A stretch of DNA of 64,000 bases from an uncultured Lachnospiraceae bacterium (GCA_910588845.1 CAJURU010000011.1:30849-94848), one strand, 5' to 3'. Positions 1-8,618 are shown, counted from the first letter of the stretch. The notes: generated by a model from the sequence alone, not told the origin. Program-made: numbers and translations.

Positions 1-52
1 AATAGGAACCATTATAAACGCTTTAGCGTGGCAAAGTCCTTCCTATAAAATA

Positions 53-88
53 AATCCCCCATAACAGAACTTGGCGTTATGGGGGATT
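53..88 (-). terminator. Intrinsic terminator of the phosphofructokinase gene
   Basis: A perfect 13-bp inverted repeat (53-65 pairs with 76-88) encloses a 10-nt loop and lies just past the stop codon of the minus-strand phosphofructokinase gene. On the minus strand it is followed by the T/A-rich TATTTTATA. It could also act on transcripts arriving from the other direction. Confidence 0.8.
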
Positions 89-94
89 CTTGTA

Positions 95-1312
95 TTAGCG
101 ATTGCGAATTGCAAACACCGGCAGTCCGTCCTTCATAGGACGCTGGCACTCGCCTTTTACTAAGGGAGCTGCGTAGTCGATGAATTCCTGGCTCAAGTTT
201 GAGCCGTCATCGGTAATCCACTCAAGCGGAACGGTCTTTTCCTTGTTGCAAACGTCGTTTACGTCTACCAGAGCACATTCCATGCCATAATCGCCATCCT
301 TGCGGTTGAAAGCGATCATGTAGCCTGTTTCGCCTTTCAGCGCCTGCTGAACAGCAAAGGAACCGGCCATAACAGCTTCCTCTAAGTCTGTCGCAGACAG
401 GCAGTTGGAAGAACAACGCTGGCTGACATTAAATTCCACAGAACGAACCTTTACGCCAAGCTCTTTTTTGACAAGAGACTGGAGATAGGAGCCGCAGCCA
501 TTTAAAATCTTATGTCCAAACTGGTCAACAGCGGTCTCAACGGTGTCTTCGCTGATGAAATTGCCCTCTGCGTCTTTGAGACCTTCGGAAACGCAGACAG
601 TAACATGTTTATGTTCGTCAATTGCCGCTTTGAGCTGTTTTATGAATTTCTCTTCTGAGAACGGAACTTCTGGTAAGTAAATTAAAAGCGGGTTGGGGTC
701 CTTTTCGCATCTGGCAAGAACGGAAGAAGCGGCAAGCCAGCCGGCATGACGGCCCATAATTTCGATAATCATAACATTGGGCTTGTCATATGCCTCGGAA
801 TCCCGGTTGATTTCGCGGACAGAAGAAGCTACAAACTTAGCTGCGCTGCCGAATCCAGGCGTGTGGTCGGTGAGTACCAAATCGTTGTCAATTGTCTTTG
901 GCACGCCCATTACGCGGATATCGCTGTTTACGGAAGCAGCATAGCGGGATAATTTGCTTACAGTGTCCATCGAATCGTTTCCGCCGCAGTAGAAGAAGTA
1001 GCCGATATTCAACTCTTCAAATTTCTTGAATAATTCCGGGTAAACAGGATCAGACAAATCTTCCGGCAGCTTATAACGGCAAGAGCCAAGGAAAGCGCCC
1101 GGCGTAGTCTTCAAAGCGGTAAGCTCGTCCTTTGTCATGTCAGTGTCCATGTCCATATATTGGCCGCCGAGGAATCCCTCAATTCCGTGTACCATGCCGT
1201 ATACCTTGCCAATCTGCTCCGTGCTTTTAAGTCCCTCCGTAACAACTCCATACAGGCTTCCGTTGATAACGGCTGTAGGGCCGCCGGATTGTCCGACAAT
1301 AAGATTTTTCAT
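95..1312 (-). CDS. pfp: 6-phosphofructokinase, pyrophosphate-dependent type
   Basis: A 405-residue member of the phosphofructokinase family, which phosphorylates fructose 6-phosphate to fructose 1,6-bisphosphate in glycolysis. The phosphoryl-donor site reads GGND at residues 110-113, with Asp where ATP enzymes have Gly, and the catalytic loop is PKTIDND at 138-144, with Lys139 where ATP enzymes have Gly. Both changes are the known signature of PPi-using enzymes, so PPi as donor is inferred. The length also suits the bacterial PPi type rather than the roughly 320-residue ATP type. The start follows a good Shine-Dalgarno (AAAGGAGA on the minus strand). The gene is monocistronic, with its own terminator and a promoter about 60-85 bp upstream. 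The PPi assignment is less sure than the family. Confidence 0.93.
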   Translation of the reverse strand: MKNLIVGQSGGPTAVINGSLYGVVTEGLKSTEQIGKVYGMVHGIEGFLGGQYMDMDTDMTKDELTALKTTPGAFLGSCRYKLPEDLSDPVYPELFKKFEELNIGYFFYCGGNDSMDTVSKLSRYAASVNSDIRVMGVPKTIDNDLVLTDHTPGFGSAAKFVASSVREINRDSEAYDKPNVMIIEIMGRHAGWLAASSVLARCEKDPNPLLIYLPEVPFSEEKFIKQLKAAIDEHKHVTVCVSEGLKDAEGNFISEDTVETAVDQFGHKILNGCGSYLQSLVKKELGVKVRSVEFNVSQRCSSNCLSATDLEEAVMAGSFAVQQALKGETGYMIAFNRKDGDYGMECALVDVNDVCNKEKTVPLEWITDDGSNLSQEFIDYAAPLVKGECQRPMKDGLPVFAIRNR

Positions 1313-1344
1313 TTTAGTTCTCCTTTCGTTTGAAAAAATGTAGT

Positions 1345-1527
1345 AGTTCAGCCATATTTAAACTGTTATAATACAGTTCAGACGCGCCATTCGCAAAGAC
1401 ACCTACGGTGTTTTCCCGCTGCAAGCAGCTAACTTTGCTCATAAAATGGCGCTCCGCTCATCCAGAACAAATCGTGAAAAATTCGTGCGAGCACGATTTT
1501 TCTCGATTTATTTCGGATGGCTGAACT
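1345..1527. repeat. Inverted-repeat element between phosphofructokinase and DUF896 genes
   Basis: This fills most of the 301-bp gap at 1313-1613. A perfect 11-bp inverted repeat (AGTTCAGCCAT at 1345-1355, complement at 1517-1527) bounds a segment with smaller hairpins: ACACC/GGTGT (1399-1411) followed by TTTT, GCTG/CAGC near 1420, CGCCATT paired with AATGGCG (about 1385 and 1455), and an ATCGTG/CACGAT hairpin near 1470-1500. The motif AGTTCAG occurs three times. No coding frame is evident. The architecture resembles a small non-autonomous repeat (MITE-like) or a structured intergenic repeat. That reading is inference. Confidence 0.45.
1361..1396 (-). promoter_or_regulatory. Candidate phosphofructokinase promoter with palindrome over the -10
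   Basis: On the minus strand TTGCGA (1391-1396) and TATTAT (1368-1373) are separated by 17 bp, a plausible sigma-A promoter about 60 bp upstream of the start. The -10 lies inside the palindrome AACTGT-TATAAT-ACAGTT (1361-1378), which would suit a repressor site. Both calls rest on sequence pattern only. Confidence 0.45.
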
Positions 1528-1554
1528 GTTAAAATATATGATAGACGAAAATGC

Positions 1555-1583
1555 TTGGAATTTCAAGCCAAAAGGAGTAGAAT
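1555..1583 (+). promoter_or_regulatory. Candidate sigma-A promoter of the DUF896 gene
   Basis: TTGGAA (1555-1560), a 17-bp spacer and TAGAAT (1578-1583) stand about 30 bp before the DUF896 start codon. The hexamers are moderate matches to consensus and the spacing is ideal. Confidence 0.45.
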
Positions 1584-1613
1584 AGAGAAATAAAAAAACA
1601 AAGCGAGGGAATC

Positions 1614-1844
1614 ATGGATCAGAAAAAAATTGACAGAATCAACGCACTAGCGCGGAAATCTAAGGCAGAAGGATTAACAGAAGAGGAGAAAAAGGAACAG
1701 GCGCTGCTGCGGCAGGAATATATTGCAATCGTACGCAGGAATCTGCGTGGGCAGCTCGATAATATTGACGTGGTGAACCCGGACGGGAGTATTGAGAATC
1801 TTGGCGAGAAATATGGCAGGAAACATGAGACGGACGCCTCATAG
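1614..1844 (+). CDS. DUF896 (UPF0291/YnzC-like) small protein
   Basis: A 76-residue protein of the DUF896 family. It shows the family pattern: an N-terminal helix with INALARKSKAEGLT, an acidic-lysine turn (EEEKKEQ), then LRQEYIAIVRRNLRGQLDNI and a polar tail. Family members are small cytosolic helical proteins of unclear function; a paralogue in Bacillus subtilis, ynzC, lies in the SOS-controlled yneA operon. Here it stands alone between the repeat element and the folate gene, 26 bp before the next start, so it may be co-transcribed with it. No LexA box is visible upstream. The start is supported by GCGAGGG 7-13 nt upstream. Confidence 0.88.
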   Translation: MDQKKIDRINALARKSKAEGLTEEEKKEQALLRQEYIAIVRRNLRGQLDNIDVVNPDGSIENLGEKYGRKHETDAS

Positions 1845-1869
1845 ACATTTTCGGAGAGATTGAGAAGAG

Positions 1870-2481
1870 ATGATGAGTCAGAATCAAATTACAGAACGTA
1901 AGCGAAAATTACGAGCTGATATGAAACAGAAACGGGATGGCATTAATCAGGAAGAGCGGAAGCGATGGTCGGGTGCAATTTGCAGAAATTTGCAAAACCA
2001 GCCTGCATTCCGAAAGGCAGAAACCGTTTGTTTTTATTATCCGCTGGGGAGTGAGGTAAATCTTTTACCACTGGCGCAGACAACGCTTGATTTAGGGAAA
2101 CAGGTGGCATTTCCGCGGGTAGAGGGGAGTGAGATGGCGTTTTATCGCGTCTTGTCCTTGGAAGGATTTGCGCAAGGGGCATTTCATGTGTTGGAACCTG
2201 TCAGCAGTGCGCGTGTGTGTGAACCAGAAATGCTTGTATTCGTTCCAGGGCTGGCCTTTGATGAACAGGGAAGCCGTATGGGATATGGAAAAGGGTATTA
2301 TGACAGGTATTTTGCAAAGGTTTCCCATTGCCTTAAGATTGGCGTTTGTTATAAAATGCAGCTCGTAGCGCAGGTGCCATGTGAGGACTGTGATATCCAT
2401 ATGGATGCAGTAGTTACAGAGCAGGACTGTAGCGCGAGCGGCAGAACGGAGAAGTCTGGTCTTTGGCGCCGAAGCCTTTGA
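1870..2481 (+). CDS. 5-formyltetrahydrofolate cyclo-ligase
   Basis: A 203-residue protein of the 5-FTHF cyclo-ligase family, which converts 5-formyl-THF to 5,10-methenyl-THF using ATP. The basic N-terminal helix (KRKLRADMKQKRDG) and the hallmark phosphate-binding loop GYGKGYYDRYF at about residues 138-148 are present. The last 20 or so residues (from about ASGRTEKSG) are not typical of the family and look like a ragged extension. There are two adjacent ATG codons (1870 and 1873), and either could be used. It precedes proA by 59 bp and is probably in the same transcript. Confidence 0.9.
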   Translation: MMSQNQITERKRKLRADMKQKRDGINQEERKRWSGAICRNLQNQPAFRKAETVCFYYPLGSEVNLLPLAQTTLDLGKQVAFPRVEGSEMAFYRVLSLEGFAQGAFHVLEPVSSARVCEPEMLVFVPGLAFDEQGSRMGYGKGYYDRYFAKVSHCLKIGVCYKMQLVAQVPCEDCDIHMDAVVTEQDCSASGRTEKSGLWRRSL

Positions 2482-2540
2482 TACAAATTTGGGGGAAGTT
2501 TTGATGGAAAGTATAAGAATATGGATGGAGGAATAAGATT

Positions 2541-3794
2541 ATGTCGAATATTACATTAGAAGAGATCGGACAAAAAGCGAAAGCAGCGGAGGCAGTATTG
2601 CGGGTGCTGCCTACCAGCCAGAAGAATAAAGCATTGACAACCGCAGCCGATTACCTGATGGCAAATATGAAAATGTTGTTAGAGGCAAATGCTTTGGATA
2701 TAGAACAGGCGAAAGAAAACGGCATGGCGCCGGCGCTCATAGACCGTTTGCTGCTCACGGAAGCGCGGATTGCCCAGATGGCGGAAGGACTGCGCCAGAT
2801 TGCAGAATTGGAAGATCCGGTAGGAGAAGTATTGTCCATGAAACAACGTCCGAACGGGCTGTTGATTGGGCAAAAAAGAGTTCCCCTTGGCGTGATAGGA
2901 ATTATTTATGAATCGCGCCCTAACGTGACGGCAGACGCGTTTGGGCTTTGTTTTAAGGCGGGAAATGTGGTGATTCTACGCGGTGGAAAAGATGCCATTC
3001 ATTCCAACCATGCGATTACGCGGACATTGCAGGACGCTCTGCACAAGCGCCAGCTTCCCCAGGACGCCATCAGTCTGATTACGGATACCAGCCATGAGAC
3101 GGCAGAGAAGTTTATGAAACTGAACGACTATGTGGACGTCCTGATTCCAAGGGGAGGTGCAGGCCTAATCCGCACGGTAGTGCAACAGGCAACTGTCCCA
3201 GTGATTGAGACCGGAACAGGCAACTGTCATGTGTATGTTGACGAGGGGGCTGATTTGGATATGGCAGTCGAAATTATTTTCAATGCCAAGACACAGCGGA
3301 TTGGCGTATGCAACGCCTGCGAATCCCTGGTAATTCATGAAAAAGTTAAAGACGCATTGCTGCCCAAATTAGTGCGGAGATTAAAAGAAAAAAATGTGGA
3401 AGTGCGCGGAGACATTGCAAGTTGCAGCGTATGCAGCGATATTGTCAGCGCGACACAGGAAGATTGGGGCAAAGAATACCTCGACTATGTTTTGTCGGTG
3501 AAGACAGTGTCTAATATTGACGAGGCAATTGCACACATTAATAAATATAATACGGGTCATTCGGAGGCTATTATCACCAGAGACTACGATAATTCCCGCA
3601 AGTTCCTGGACGAAATAGACGCAGCAGCAGTGTATGTCAATGCGTCCACGCGGTTTACCGATGGGTTTGAATTTGGTTTTGGCGGTGAGATTGGTATTAG
3701 TACGCAGAAGCTTCACGCCAGGGGGCCGATGGGCTTAAAAGAGCTGACAAGTACGAAATACATTATTTATGGAAATGGGCAGGTGAGACCGTAA
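2541..3794 (+). CDS. proA: Gamma-glutamyl phosphate reductase
   Basis: A 417-residue aldehyde-dehydrogenase-fold enzyme that reduces gamma-glutamyl phosphate with NADPH to glutamate semialdehyde in proline synthesis. It shows the nucleotide-binding stretch PLGVIGIIYESRPNVT, the substrate segment LIPRGGAGLI and the catalytic cysteine in the GVCNACES segment at about residue 255. It is preceded by GGAGG 9 nt before ATG. The usual partner proB (glutamate 5-kinase) is not in this window, so proline synthesis here must rely on a kinase gene elsewhere. The gap to the next gene is a single base. Confidence 0.96.
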   Translation: MSNITLEEIGQKAKAAEAVLRVLPTSQKNKALTTAADYLMANMKMLLEANALDIEQAKENGMAPALIDRLLLTEARIAQMAEGLRQIAELEDPVGEVLSMKQRPNGLLIGQKRVPLGVIGIIYESRPNVTADAFGLCFKAGNVVILRGGKDAIHSNHAITRTLQDALHKRQLPQDAISLITDTSHETAEKFMKLNDYVDVLIPRGGAGLIRTVVQQATVPVIETGTGNCHVYVDEGADLDMAVEIIFNAKTQRIGVCNACESLVIHEKVKDALLPKLVRRLKEKNVEVRGDIASCSVCSDIVSATQEDWGKEYLDYVLSVKTVSNIDEAIAHINKYNTGHSEAIITRDYDNSRKFLDEIDAAAVYVNASTRFTDGFEFGFGGEIGISTQKLHARGPMGLKELTSTKYIIYGNGQVRP

Positions 3795-3795
3795 G

Positions 3796-4377
3796 ATGGA
3801 AGATGCGATTCGGTTACTTTCCGAACCCCAGATAACGAGGGAATTGTTTCGCTATTTTAACCGTCGCCAGGAAGTCACGAAATGCTGGCGGAAAGATCAG
3901 GGAATCTGGATGTTAAAAGAGGAGCATTTTGTGGAGGATTGGAGCGAGGCACAATATCAGTTTTTGGTGGAGTGTTTAAAAAATACGGTAAATACGGGTG
4001 GAATTGTTCTGGGAGCGTTTGTACAGGAGAAGCTGATGGGATTCGCTTCCGTCGAAAGCCGCCGTTTCGGTTCTGAGAGACAGTATGTGCAGTTGTCTTG
4101 CATTCATGTGTCCTGCGAGAGCAGGGGGCTGGGCTTTGGCAAAAAATTGTTTCAGTATGCAAGTTTTGGCGCCAGAAGGCTGGGAGCCGAAAAACTCTAC
4201 ATTTCAGCGCACCCGGCGCAGGAGACACAGGCCTTCTATCACGCGTTGGGATGCGTGGAGGCGGGCGAGTATGACGGCGATCTCGCGTCATCGGGTGACT
4301 GCCAATTGGAATGTTTGCTGAATCAGGAAAGTAAAAGAAATATGACAGATAGGGAGAACATTAAGAGAAATGTATAA
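3796..4377 (+). CDS. GNAT family N-acetyltransferase
   Basis: A 193-residue GNAT-fold protein. The acetyl-CoA-binding motif A is visible as LSCIHVSCESRGLGFGKKLF at about residues 100-119, including the pyrophosphate loop SRGLGFG. The motif B region AQETQAFYHALGCVEAG follows. The substrate is unknown. The first 60 residues are unlike the core fold and probably form a lid or substrate region. It starts one base after proA and its end overlaps the miaB start by 8 nt, so it is translationally coupled in a proA-GNAT-miaB-ruvA run. The C-terminal 20 residues are polar and may be dispensable. Confidence 0.85.
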   Translation: MEDAIRLLSEPQITRELFRYFNRRQEVTKCWRKDQGIWMLKEEHFVEDWSEAQYQFLVECLKNTVNTGGIVLGAFVQEKLMGFASVESRRFGSERQYVQLSCIHVSCESRGLGFGKKLFQYASFGARRLGAEKLYISAHPAQETQAFYHALGCVEAGEYDGDLASSGDCQLECLLNQESKRNMTDRENIKRNV

Positions 4378-5818
4378 TGAAATTGATTTGAAACAGATAA
4401 ATATAAATGCAAACGCCCCCGCAGAAGAACCGCAAAGGCAATATTATTTCATGGCGAAGTGTTGCCAATATACGAAGCAGTTTTTTACAGAACATGGACG
4501 GTTTCCGACTGCACATGTACAGAACTACGGTTGTCAGATGAATGCCCGCGACTCTGAGAAATTGACAGGAATCTTGGAGGCCGTGGGCTATGAAATTGTG
4601 GATACTGAGGAGGCGGATTTTGTCATTTATAATACCTGCACCGTGCGGGAGAACGCCAATAACAAGGTCTGGGGGCGCCTCGGTTATTTGAATACTTATA
4701 AGAAAAAGCATCCGCATATGAAAATTGCGCTCTGCGGTTGTATGATGCAGGAGGCGGAGGTATTAGAGAAACTCAAAAAGAGTTACCGTTTTGTCGATTT
4801 GGTTTTTGGAACGCACAATATTTATAAGTTTGCAGAGCTTTTACATGCTGCATTTGTACAGGAAGGCATGGTAATTGATATCTGGAAGGATACGGACAAG
4901 ATTGTGGAAGATTTGCCGGTAGAACGCAAATATAAATTTAAGTCCGGCGTCAATATCATGTTTGGATGCAACAATTTTTGCAGCTATTGCATTGTTCCAT
5001 ACGTCAGGGGCAGAGAAAGAAGCCGCAAGCCGCAGGATATTCTGCGGGAAATTGAGCAATTGGCGGCAGACGGCGTAGTGGAAATTATGCTTCTGGGGCA
5101 GAATGTCAATTCCTACGGGAAGAATCTTGATGTTCCTGTGACGTTTGCCGAATTGTTGGCGGATATTGAAAAGATAGAGGGAATTGAGCGCATCCGTTTT
5201 ATGACCTCCCATCCCAAAGACCTTTCGGATGAATTGATTACGGTGATGGCGAAGTCGTCGAAAATATGCCGTCATCTGCATTTGCCGTTGCAATCGGGAA
5301 GCAGTCGTATTTTAAAGGAAATGAACCGTCATTACGATAAGGAGCAGTATCTTGCGCTGGTAGAGAAAATCCGCAGCGCCGTGCCGGGAATTGCCTTGAC
5401 AACCGATATTATCGTCGGATTTCCCGGGGAGACAGAGGAAGATTTCTTAGAGACTTTGGATGTGGTGCGCCGCGTAGGGTATGAAAGCGCCTTTACCTTC
5501 ATTTATTCCAAACGTACAGGAACCCCGGCGGCGACAAAGTCCGGCCAGGTTCCTGAGGATGTGGTGAAAGGCCGTTTCGACCGGCTGTTAAAGGAAGTGC
5601 AGCAGTATGCCGCCATGCGGGCGAACGCCTTAACGGGAAGTGTAGATGAAGTTCTGGTAGAAGAAGTAAATGAACAGGATGATACGCTTGTCAGCGGACG
5701 GCTGGGGAATAATTTTATCGTTCATTTTCCAGGCAGTAGAGATTTGATTGGCAAGATTGTGAAAGTGAAGTTAAACGAATGTAAAGGCTTTTATTTTTAC
5801 GGAGAGCTGGCGCAGTAG
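4370..5818 (+). CDS. miaB: tRNA-2-methylthio-N6-dimethylallyladenosine synthase
   Basis: A 482-residue radical SAM methylthiotransferase that adds a methylthio group to i6A37 of tRNAs reading UNN codons. The N-terminal MTTase domain carries three cluster cysteines in NYGCQMN, YNTCTVREN and CGCMMQE. The radical SAM triad is in GCNNFCSYCIVPYVRGRER at about residues 199-217, and a C-terminal TRAM domain ends the protein. The VPYVRGRER run and overall length separate it from RimO, whose gene is also in this window. There is a roughly 45-residue polar N-terminal extension before the MTTase domain, common in clostridial MiaB. The start overlaps the GNAT stop. Confidence 0.96.
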   Translation: MYNEIDLKQININANAPAEEPQRQYYFMAKCCQYTKQFFTEHGRFPTAHVQNYGCQMNARDSEKLTGILEAVGYEIVDTEEADFVIYNTCTVRENANNKVWGRLGYLNTYKKKHPHMKIALCGCMMQEAEVLEKLKKSYRFVDLVFGTHNIYKFAELLHAAFVQEGMVIDIWKDTDKIVEDLPVERKYKFKSGVNIMFGCNNFCSYCIVPYVRGRERSRKPQDILREIEQLAADGVVEIMLLGQNVNSYGKNLDVPVTFAELLADIEKIEGIERIRFMTSHPKDLSDELITVMAKSSKICRHLHLPLQSGSSRILKEMNRHYDKEQYLALVEKIRSAVPGIALTTDIIVGFPGETEEDFLETLDVVRRVGYESAFTFIYSKRTGTPAATKSGQVPEDVVKGRFDRLLKEVQQYAAMRANALTGSVDEVLVEEVNEQDDTLVSGRLGNNFIVHFPGSRDLIGKIVKVKLNECKGFYFYGELAQ

Positions 5819-5831
5819 GAGGAAATGCGGC

Positions 5832-6443
5832 ATGTATTCATATATGAAGGGCGAACTGATTGAGATTTTAGATGAGACGATTGTACTTGAAGTGAACAAT
5901 ATCGGCTATAATATCCATATTCCGGCCAGTATGATTGACAGCTTTCATGGAACGGGACAGACGTTAAAAATTTATACTTACTTCCATGTTAAGGAAGACG
6001 CCATGAAGCTCTATGGTTTCCTCACCAGGGACGACTTGAATATCTTCAAGCAGCTTTTAGGCGTCAACGGCATTGGGCCTAAGGGCGCGCTTGCCATCTT
6101 GACGGTGATGACCCCCGATGATTTGCGTTTTGCCGTGCTGGGGGAGGATGCCAAGGCCATTGCTAAAGCGCCGGGGATTGGCAATAAGACGGCGCAACGA
6201 TTGATATTGGAGTTAAAGGACAAGCTGAGCCTTGAAGATGCGTTTGAGGCAAAGCTTATGCATCAGGAAGAAGGAACAGAAATGAAAGTTTCCGGTATTA
6301 AGAGCGAGGCAATGCAGGCTTTGAAGGCGCTCGGCTATTCTTCTGCCGAGGCATTAAAGGCAGTCAACGGAGTAGAACTTCACGAGGAGATTACCGTAGA
6401 AGAGGTTCTAAAGTCTGCGTTAAGGCAGATGGCGATTTTGTAG
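5832..6443 (+). CDS. ruvA: Holliday junction branch migration protein RuvA
   Basis: A 203-residue RuvA, which binds four-way DNA junctions as a tetramer and recruits the RuvB motor. The N-terminal OB fold (MYSYMKGELIEI), tandem helix-hairpin-helix motifs (LLGVNGIGPKGALAIL and KAPGIGNKTAQRLILEL) and the C-terminal RuvB-contact domain with KALGYSSAEALKAV are all present. It follows miaB by 13 nt with AGGAGG before the start. ruvB normally follows directly; here it lies about 1.2 kb downstream, separated by an acetyltransferase and a ruined transporter. Confidence 0.96.
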   Translation: MYSYMKGELIEILDETIVLEVNNIGYNIHIPASMIDSFHGTGQTLKIYTYFHVKEDAMKLYGFLTRDDLNIFKQLLGVNGIGPKGALAILTVMTPDDLRFAVLGEDAKAIAKAPGIGNKTAQRLILELKDKLSLEDAFEAKLMHQEEGTEMKVSGIKSEAMQALKALGYSSAEALKAVNGVELHEEITVEEVLKSALRQMAIL

Positions 6444-6455
6444 GAGGAATCATTT

Positions 6456-6905
6456 ATGGCTGAATTTAAGAAGATGAGAACGGAAGATACCCAGGCTGTG
6501 CTGGAGATGATGCGGATTTTTTATGATTCTCCCGCGGTGTCGCATGAGGTGCCACAGGAGACGTTAAGGCGTAATGTAGAAGTCTGTGTGTCTGACAACC
6601 CGTTGCTGGAAGGGGTTGTATTCTGGGAAGAGGGACATATTGCCGGATATGCTATGCTTGTCAATAGTTTTGCTACAGAATTTGGCGGCGTATGTATCTG
6701 GCTGGAAGATATTTATGTGAAGCTGGAATACCGCGGACGTGGTATCGGTACGCAGTTTCTTGCATATGCGAAGGAGCAATATCGGGAAAAGGCGATGCTC
6801 TTAAAGCTGGAAGTGGAACGGACCAATACTGAGGCGGTCAACGTCTATAAAAAGTGTGGTTTTGAAGAACTTCCCTATGTAGAAATGATAAAGACATTTT
6901 GCTAA
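6456..6905 (+). CDS. GNAT family N-acetyltransferase
   Basis: A 149-residue GNAT protein. Motif A is clear: WLEDIYVKLEYRGRGIGTQF at about residues 86-105, with the RGRGIG acetyl-CoA loop, followed by LKLEVERTNTEAVNVYKKCG (motif B). It resembles the short RimI/diamine-acetyltransferase-like class, but the substrate cannot be read from sequence. It follows ruvA by 12 nt with TAGGAGG before the ATG, so it is probably co-transcribed. It is unrelated in sequence to the other acetyltransferase upstream of miaB. Confidence 0.88.
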   Translation: MAEFKKMRTEDTQAVLEMMRIFYDSPAVSHEVPQETLRRNVEVCVSDNPLLEGVVFWEEGHIAGYAMLVNSFATEFGGVCIWLEDIYVKLEYRGRGIGTQFLAYAKEQYREKAMLLKLEVERTNTEAVNVYKKCGFEELPYVEMIKTFC

Positions 6906-6935
6906 TTCAACAATTGAGGAAAGGATGAATTCTCT

Positions 6936-7537
6936 ATGAATCAGAGTCGTCCCCATAATCTCACATTAAGATATTGTCTCTGCCAATCGACATTCTTTTT
7001 ATCATGTGCAGGCATATTCGGATTCGCAGTAACGTATCTGCTGGAGAAGGGATTTCAGACGGCAGAGATTGGTATGATGATTGCGGCAAGCAATTTTCTT
7101 TCCTGTATCGTACAGCCGTTTCTTGGCGACTTTGCAGATCGTTTTCCTAAAATACGGCTGACAAGTATGATCGCAGTGTGTCTCTTGTGCTGTTTTCTAT
7201 GCTTCGCCACAATTCAGATGTGCCGGCCGCCTCTTTCTGATAAACATGTTTCAGCCAATGGGCGCGGACAGCCGCAGTGTGGGAGCCGCCTTGGCAATCG
7301 CCAGTTTTTCTGCTGCTCCTTTGATGATGATGTTTGAAAAACTACAAAAGAAAATCAATATTATGCTGCTGATGCGGCTGTCGGGAATTTTTTAGGTGCT
7401 CAAAGGGAACTGCGTTGGGCAGTTTTGCCGGCGGCAAGGCGATAGATGCTTTTAATTTCCAGGTAATGATTCTCTTGGCGGGGCTGTTGGCAGGGCTGGG
7501 AACAATCATTGTCAACTGCAACATTAAAAAAGGGTAA
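6936..7537 (+). pseudogene. Degenerate MFS transporter
   Basis: This is a broken major-facilitator transporter. The first 95 or so codons from ATG 6936 encode two or three membrane segments and the loop FLGDFADRFPK typical of MFS_1-like permeases. Near 7225 the transporter sequence continues in another frame (MFQPMGADSRSVGAALAIAS, then FEKLQKKINIMLLM), hits a stop near 7395, and resumes in a different frame as AGGKAIDAFNFQVMILLAGL to a stop at 7535-7537. A normal MFS protein needs about 390 codons and only about 200 remain, so there are frameshifts plus deletions. An intact-looking 133-codon frame (6936-7337) is not a functional transporter. It sits between ruvA and ruvB. Confidence 0.85.
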
Positions 7538-7553
7538 CAGATGTTTCTGCCTA

Positions 7554-7582
7554 TTGCTTTTTGGCACGTTCTAAGCTATAAT
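7554..7582 (+). promoter_or_regulatory. Candidate sigma-A promoter of ruvB
   Basis: TTGCTT (7554-7559), a 17-bp spacer and a perfect TATAAT (7577-7582) lie just after the decayed transporter and 44 bp before the ruvB start. It would let ruvB be transcribed independently of the interrupted ruvA operon. Confidence 0.6.
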
Positions 7583-7625
7583 TGTCAAGGATTTTGAGTG
7601 TGAGGCTGAGAAAGGATTTACTTTC

Positions 7626-8618
7626 ATGGATAAACGTGTAATCTCCACGCAGATACAGGAGGAGGATCAGAAGATTGAGACGAGTCTTCGTCCGCAGCGT
7701 CTGGAGGAGTATATTGGGCAGGAGAAAGCAAAAAAGACTTTAAAAGTATATATCGAGGCGGCAAAGCAGAGAGGGGAAGCCCTGGATCATGTATTGTTTT
7801 ACGGGCCTCCGGGCTTGGGCAAAACTACGCTCGCAGGGATTATTGCCAACGAGATGGACGTGCATATGAAGATTACTTCCGGCCCGGCAATTGGCAAACC
7901 TGGGGAAATGGCGGCAATTTTAAGCGGCCTTTCAGAAGGAGACATTCTTTTTGTCGATGAAATTCACAGGCTCAACCGCCAGGTGGAAGAAGTACTTTAT
8001 CCGGCCATGGAAGATTATGTGATTGATATTATGATTGGCAAGGGCGCGACGGCGCGTTCTATCCGCCTGGATCTGCCGCAGTTTACACTGGTGGGGGCAA
8101 CTACGAGGGCCGGGCTGCTATCCGCCCCGCTGCGGGACCGTTTTGGCGTCATGCACCATCTGGAATTTTATAATCCCGCTGAACTGAAAACGATTATTCT
8201 GCAATCGGCAGTAAAACTTGACGTTGAGATTGATGAGGAGGGTGCATTTGAACTTGCGCGGCGCTCGCGGGGGACGCCAAGGCTTGCCAACCGTCTATTA
8301 AAGCGTGTCCGCGATTTTGCCCAGGTGAAATACGACGGCAAAATAACCAAGGATGTGGCGTCTTTTGCGCTGGATCTTCTGGAAGTGGACAAGCTGGGCC
8401 TGGATCAGAACGACCGCAATATCTTAATGACAATGATTGAGAAATTTAAAGGCGGTCCTGTAGGGCTGGATACGCTGGCGGCTTCCCTGGGGGAAGATTC
8501 CGGCACAATCGAGGATGTGTATGAACCGTATCTTGTAAAGAACGGTTTTATCAACCGCACCCCCAAGGGCCGGGTGGTGACGGACTATGCTTATAAACAT
8601 TTTGGCATAACGGCTTGA
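7626..8618 (+). CDS. ruvB: Holliday junction branch migration DNA helicase RuvB
   Basis: A 330-residue AAA+ ATPase that drives branch migration with RuvA. The N-terminal RPQRLEEYIGQEKAK, Walker A GPPGLGKTT (about residues 60-68), Walker B FVDEIHRL, sensor ATTRAGLLSAPLRDRFG with arginine finger, and the C-terminal winged helix (GGPVGLDTLAASLGEDSGTIEDV) are intact. The length is normal. The GAGAAAGGA sequence about 10 nt before ATG supports the start. It appears to have its own promoter because the ruvAB operon is split. Confidence 0.97.
   Translation: MDKRVISTQIQEEDQKIETSLRPQRLEEYIGQEKAKKTLKVYIEAAKQRGEALDHVLFYGPPGLGKTTLAGIIANEMDVHMKITSGPAIGKPGEMAAILSGLSEGDILFVDEIHRLNRQVEEVLYPAMEDYVIDIMIGKGATARSIRLDLPQFTLVGATTRAGLLSAPLRDRFGVMHHLEFYNPAELKTIILQSAVKLDVEIDEEGAFELARRSRGTPRLANRLLKRVRDFAQVKYDGKITKDVASFALDLLEVDKLGLDQNDRNILMTMIEKFKGGPVGLDTLAASLGEDSGTIEDVYEPYLVKNGFINRTPKGRVVTDYAYKHFGITA

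Noticed and set aside
6936..7337. Intact 133-residue membrane protein
   Set aside because: Only the first 95 or so residues resemble MFS; the family sequence continues in other frames, so this is a pseudogene fragment.
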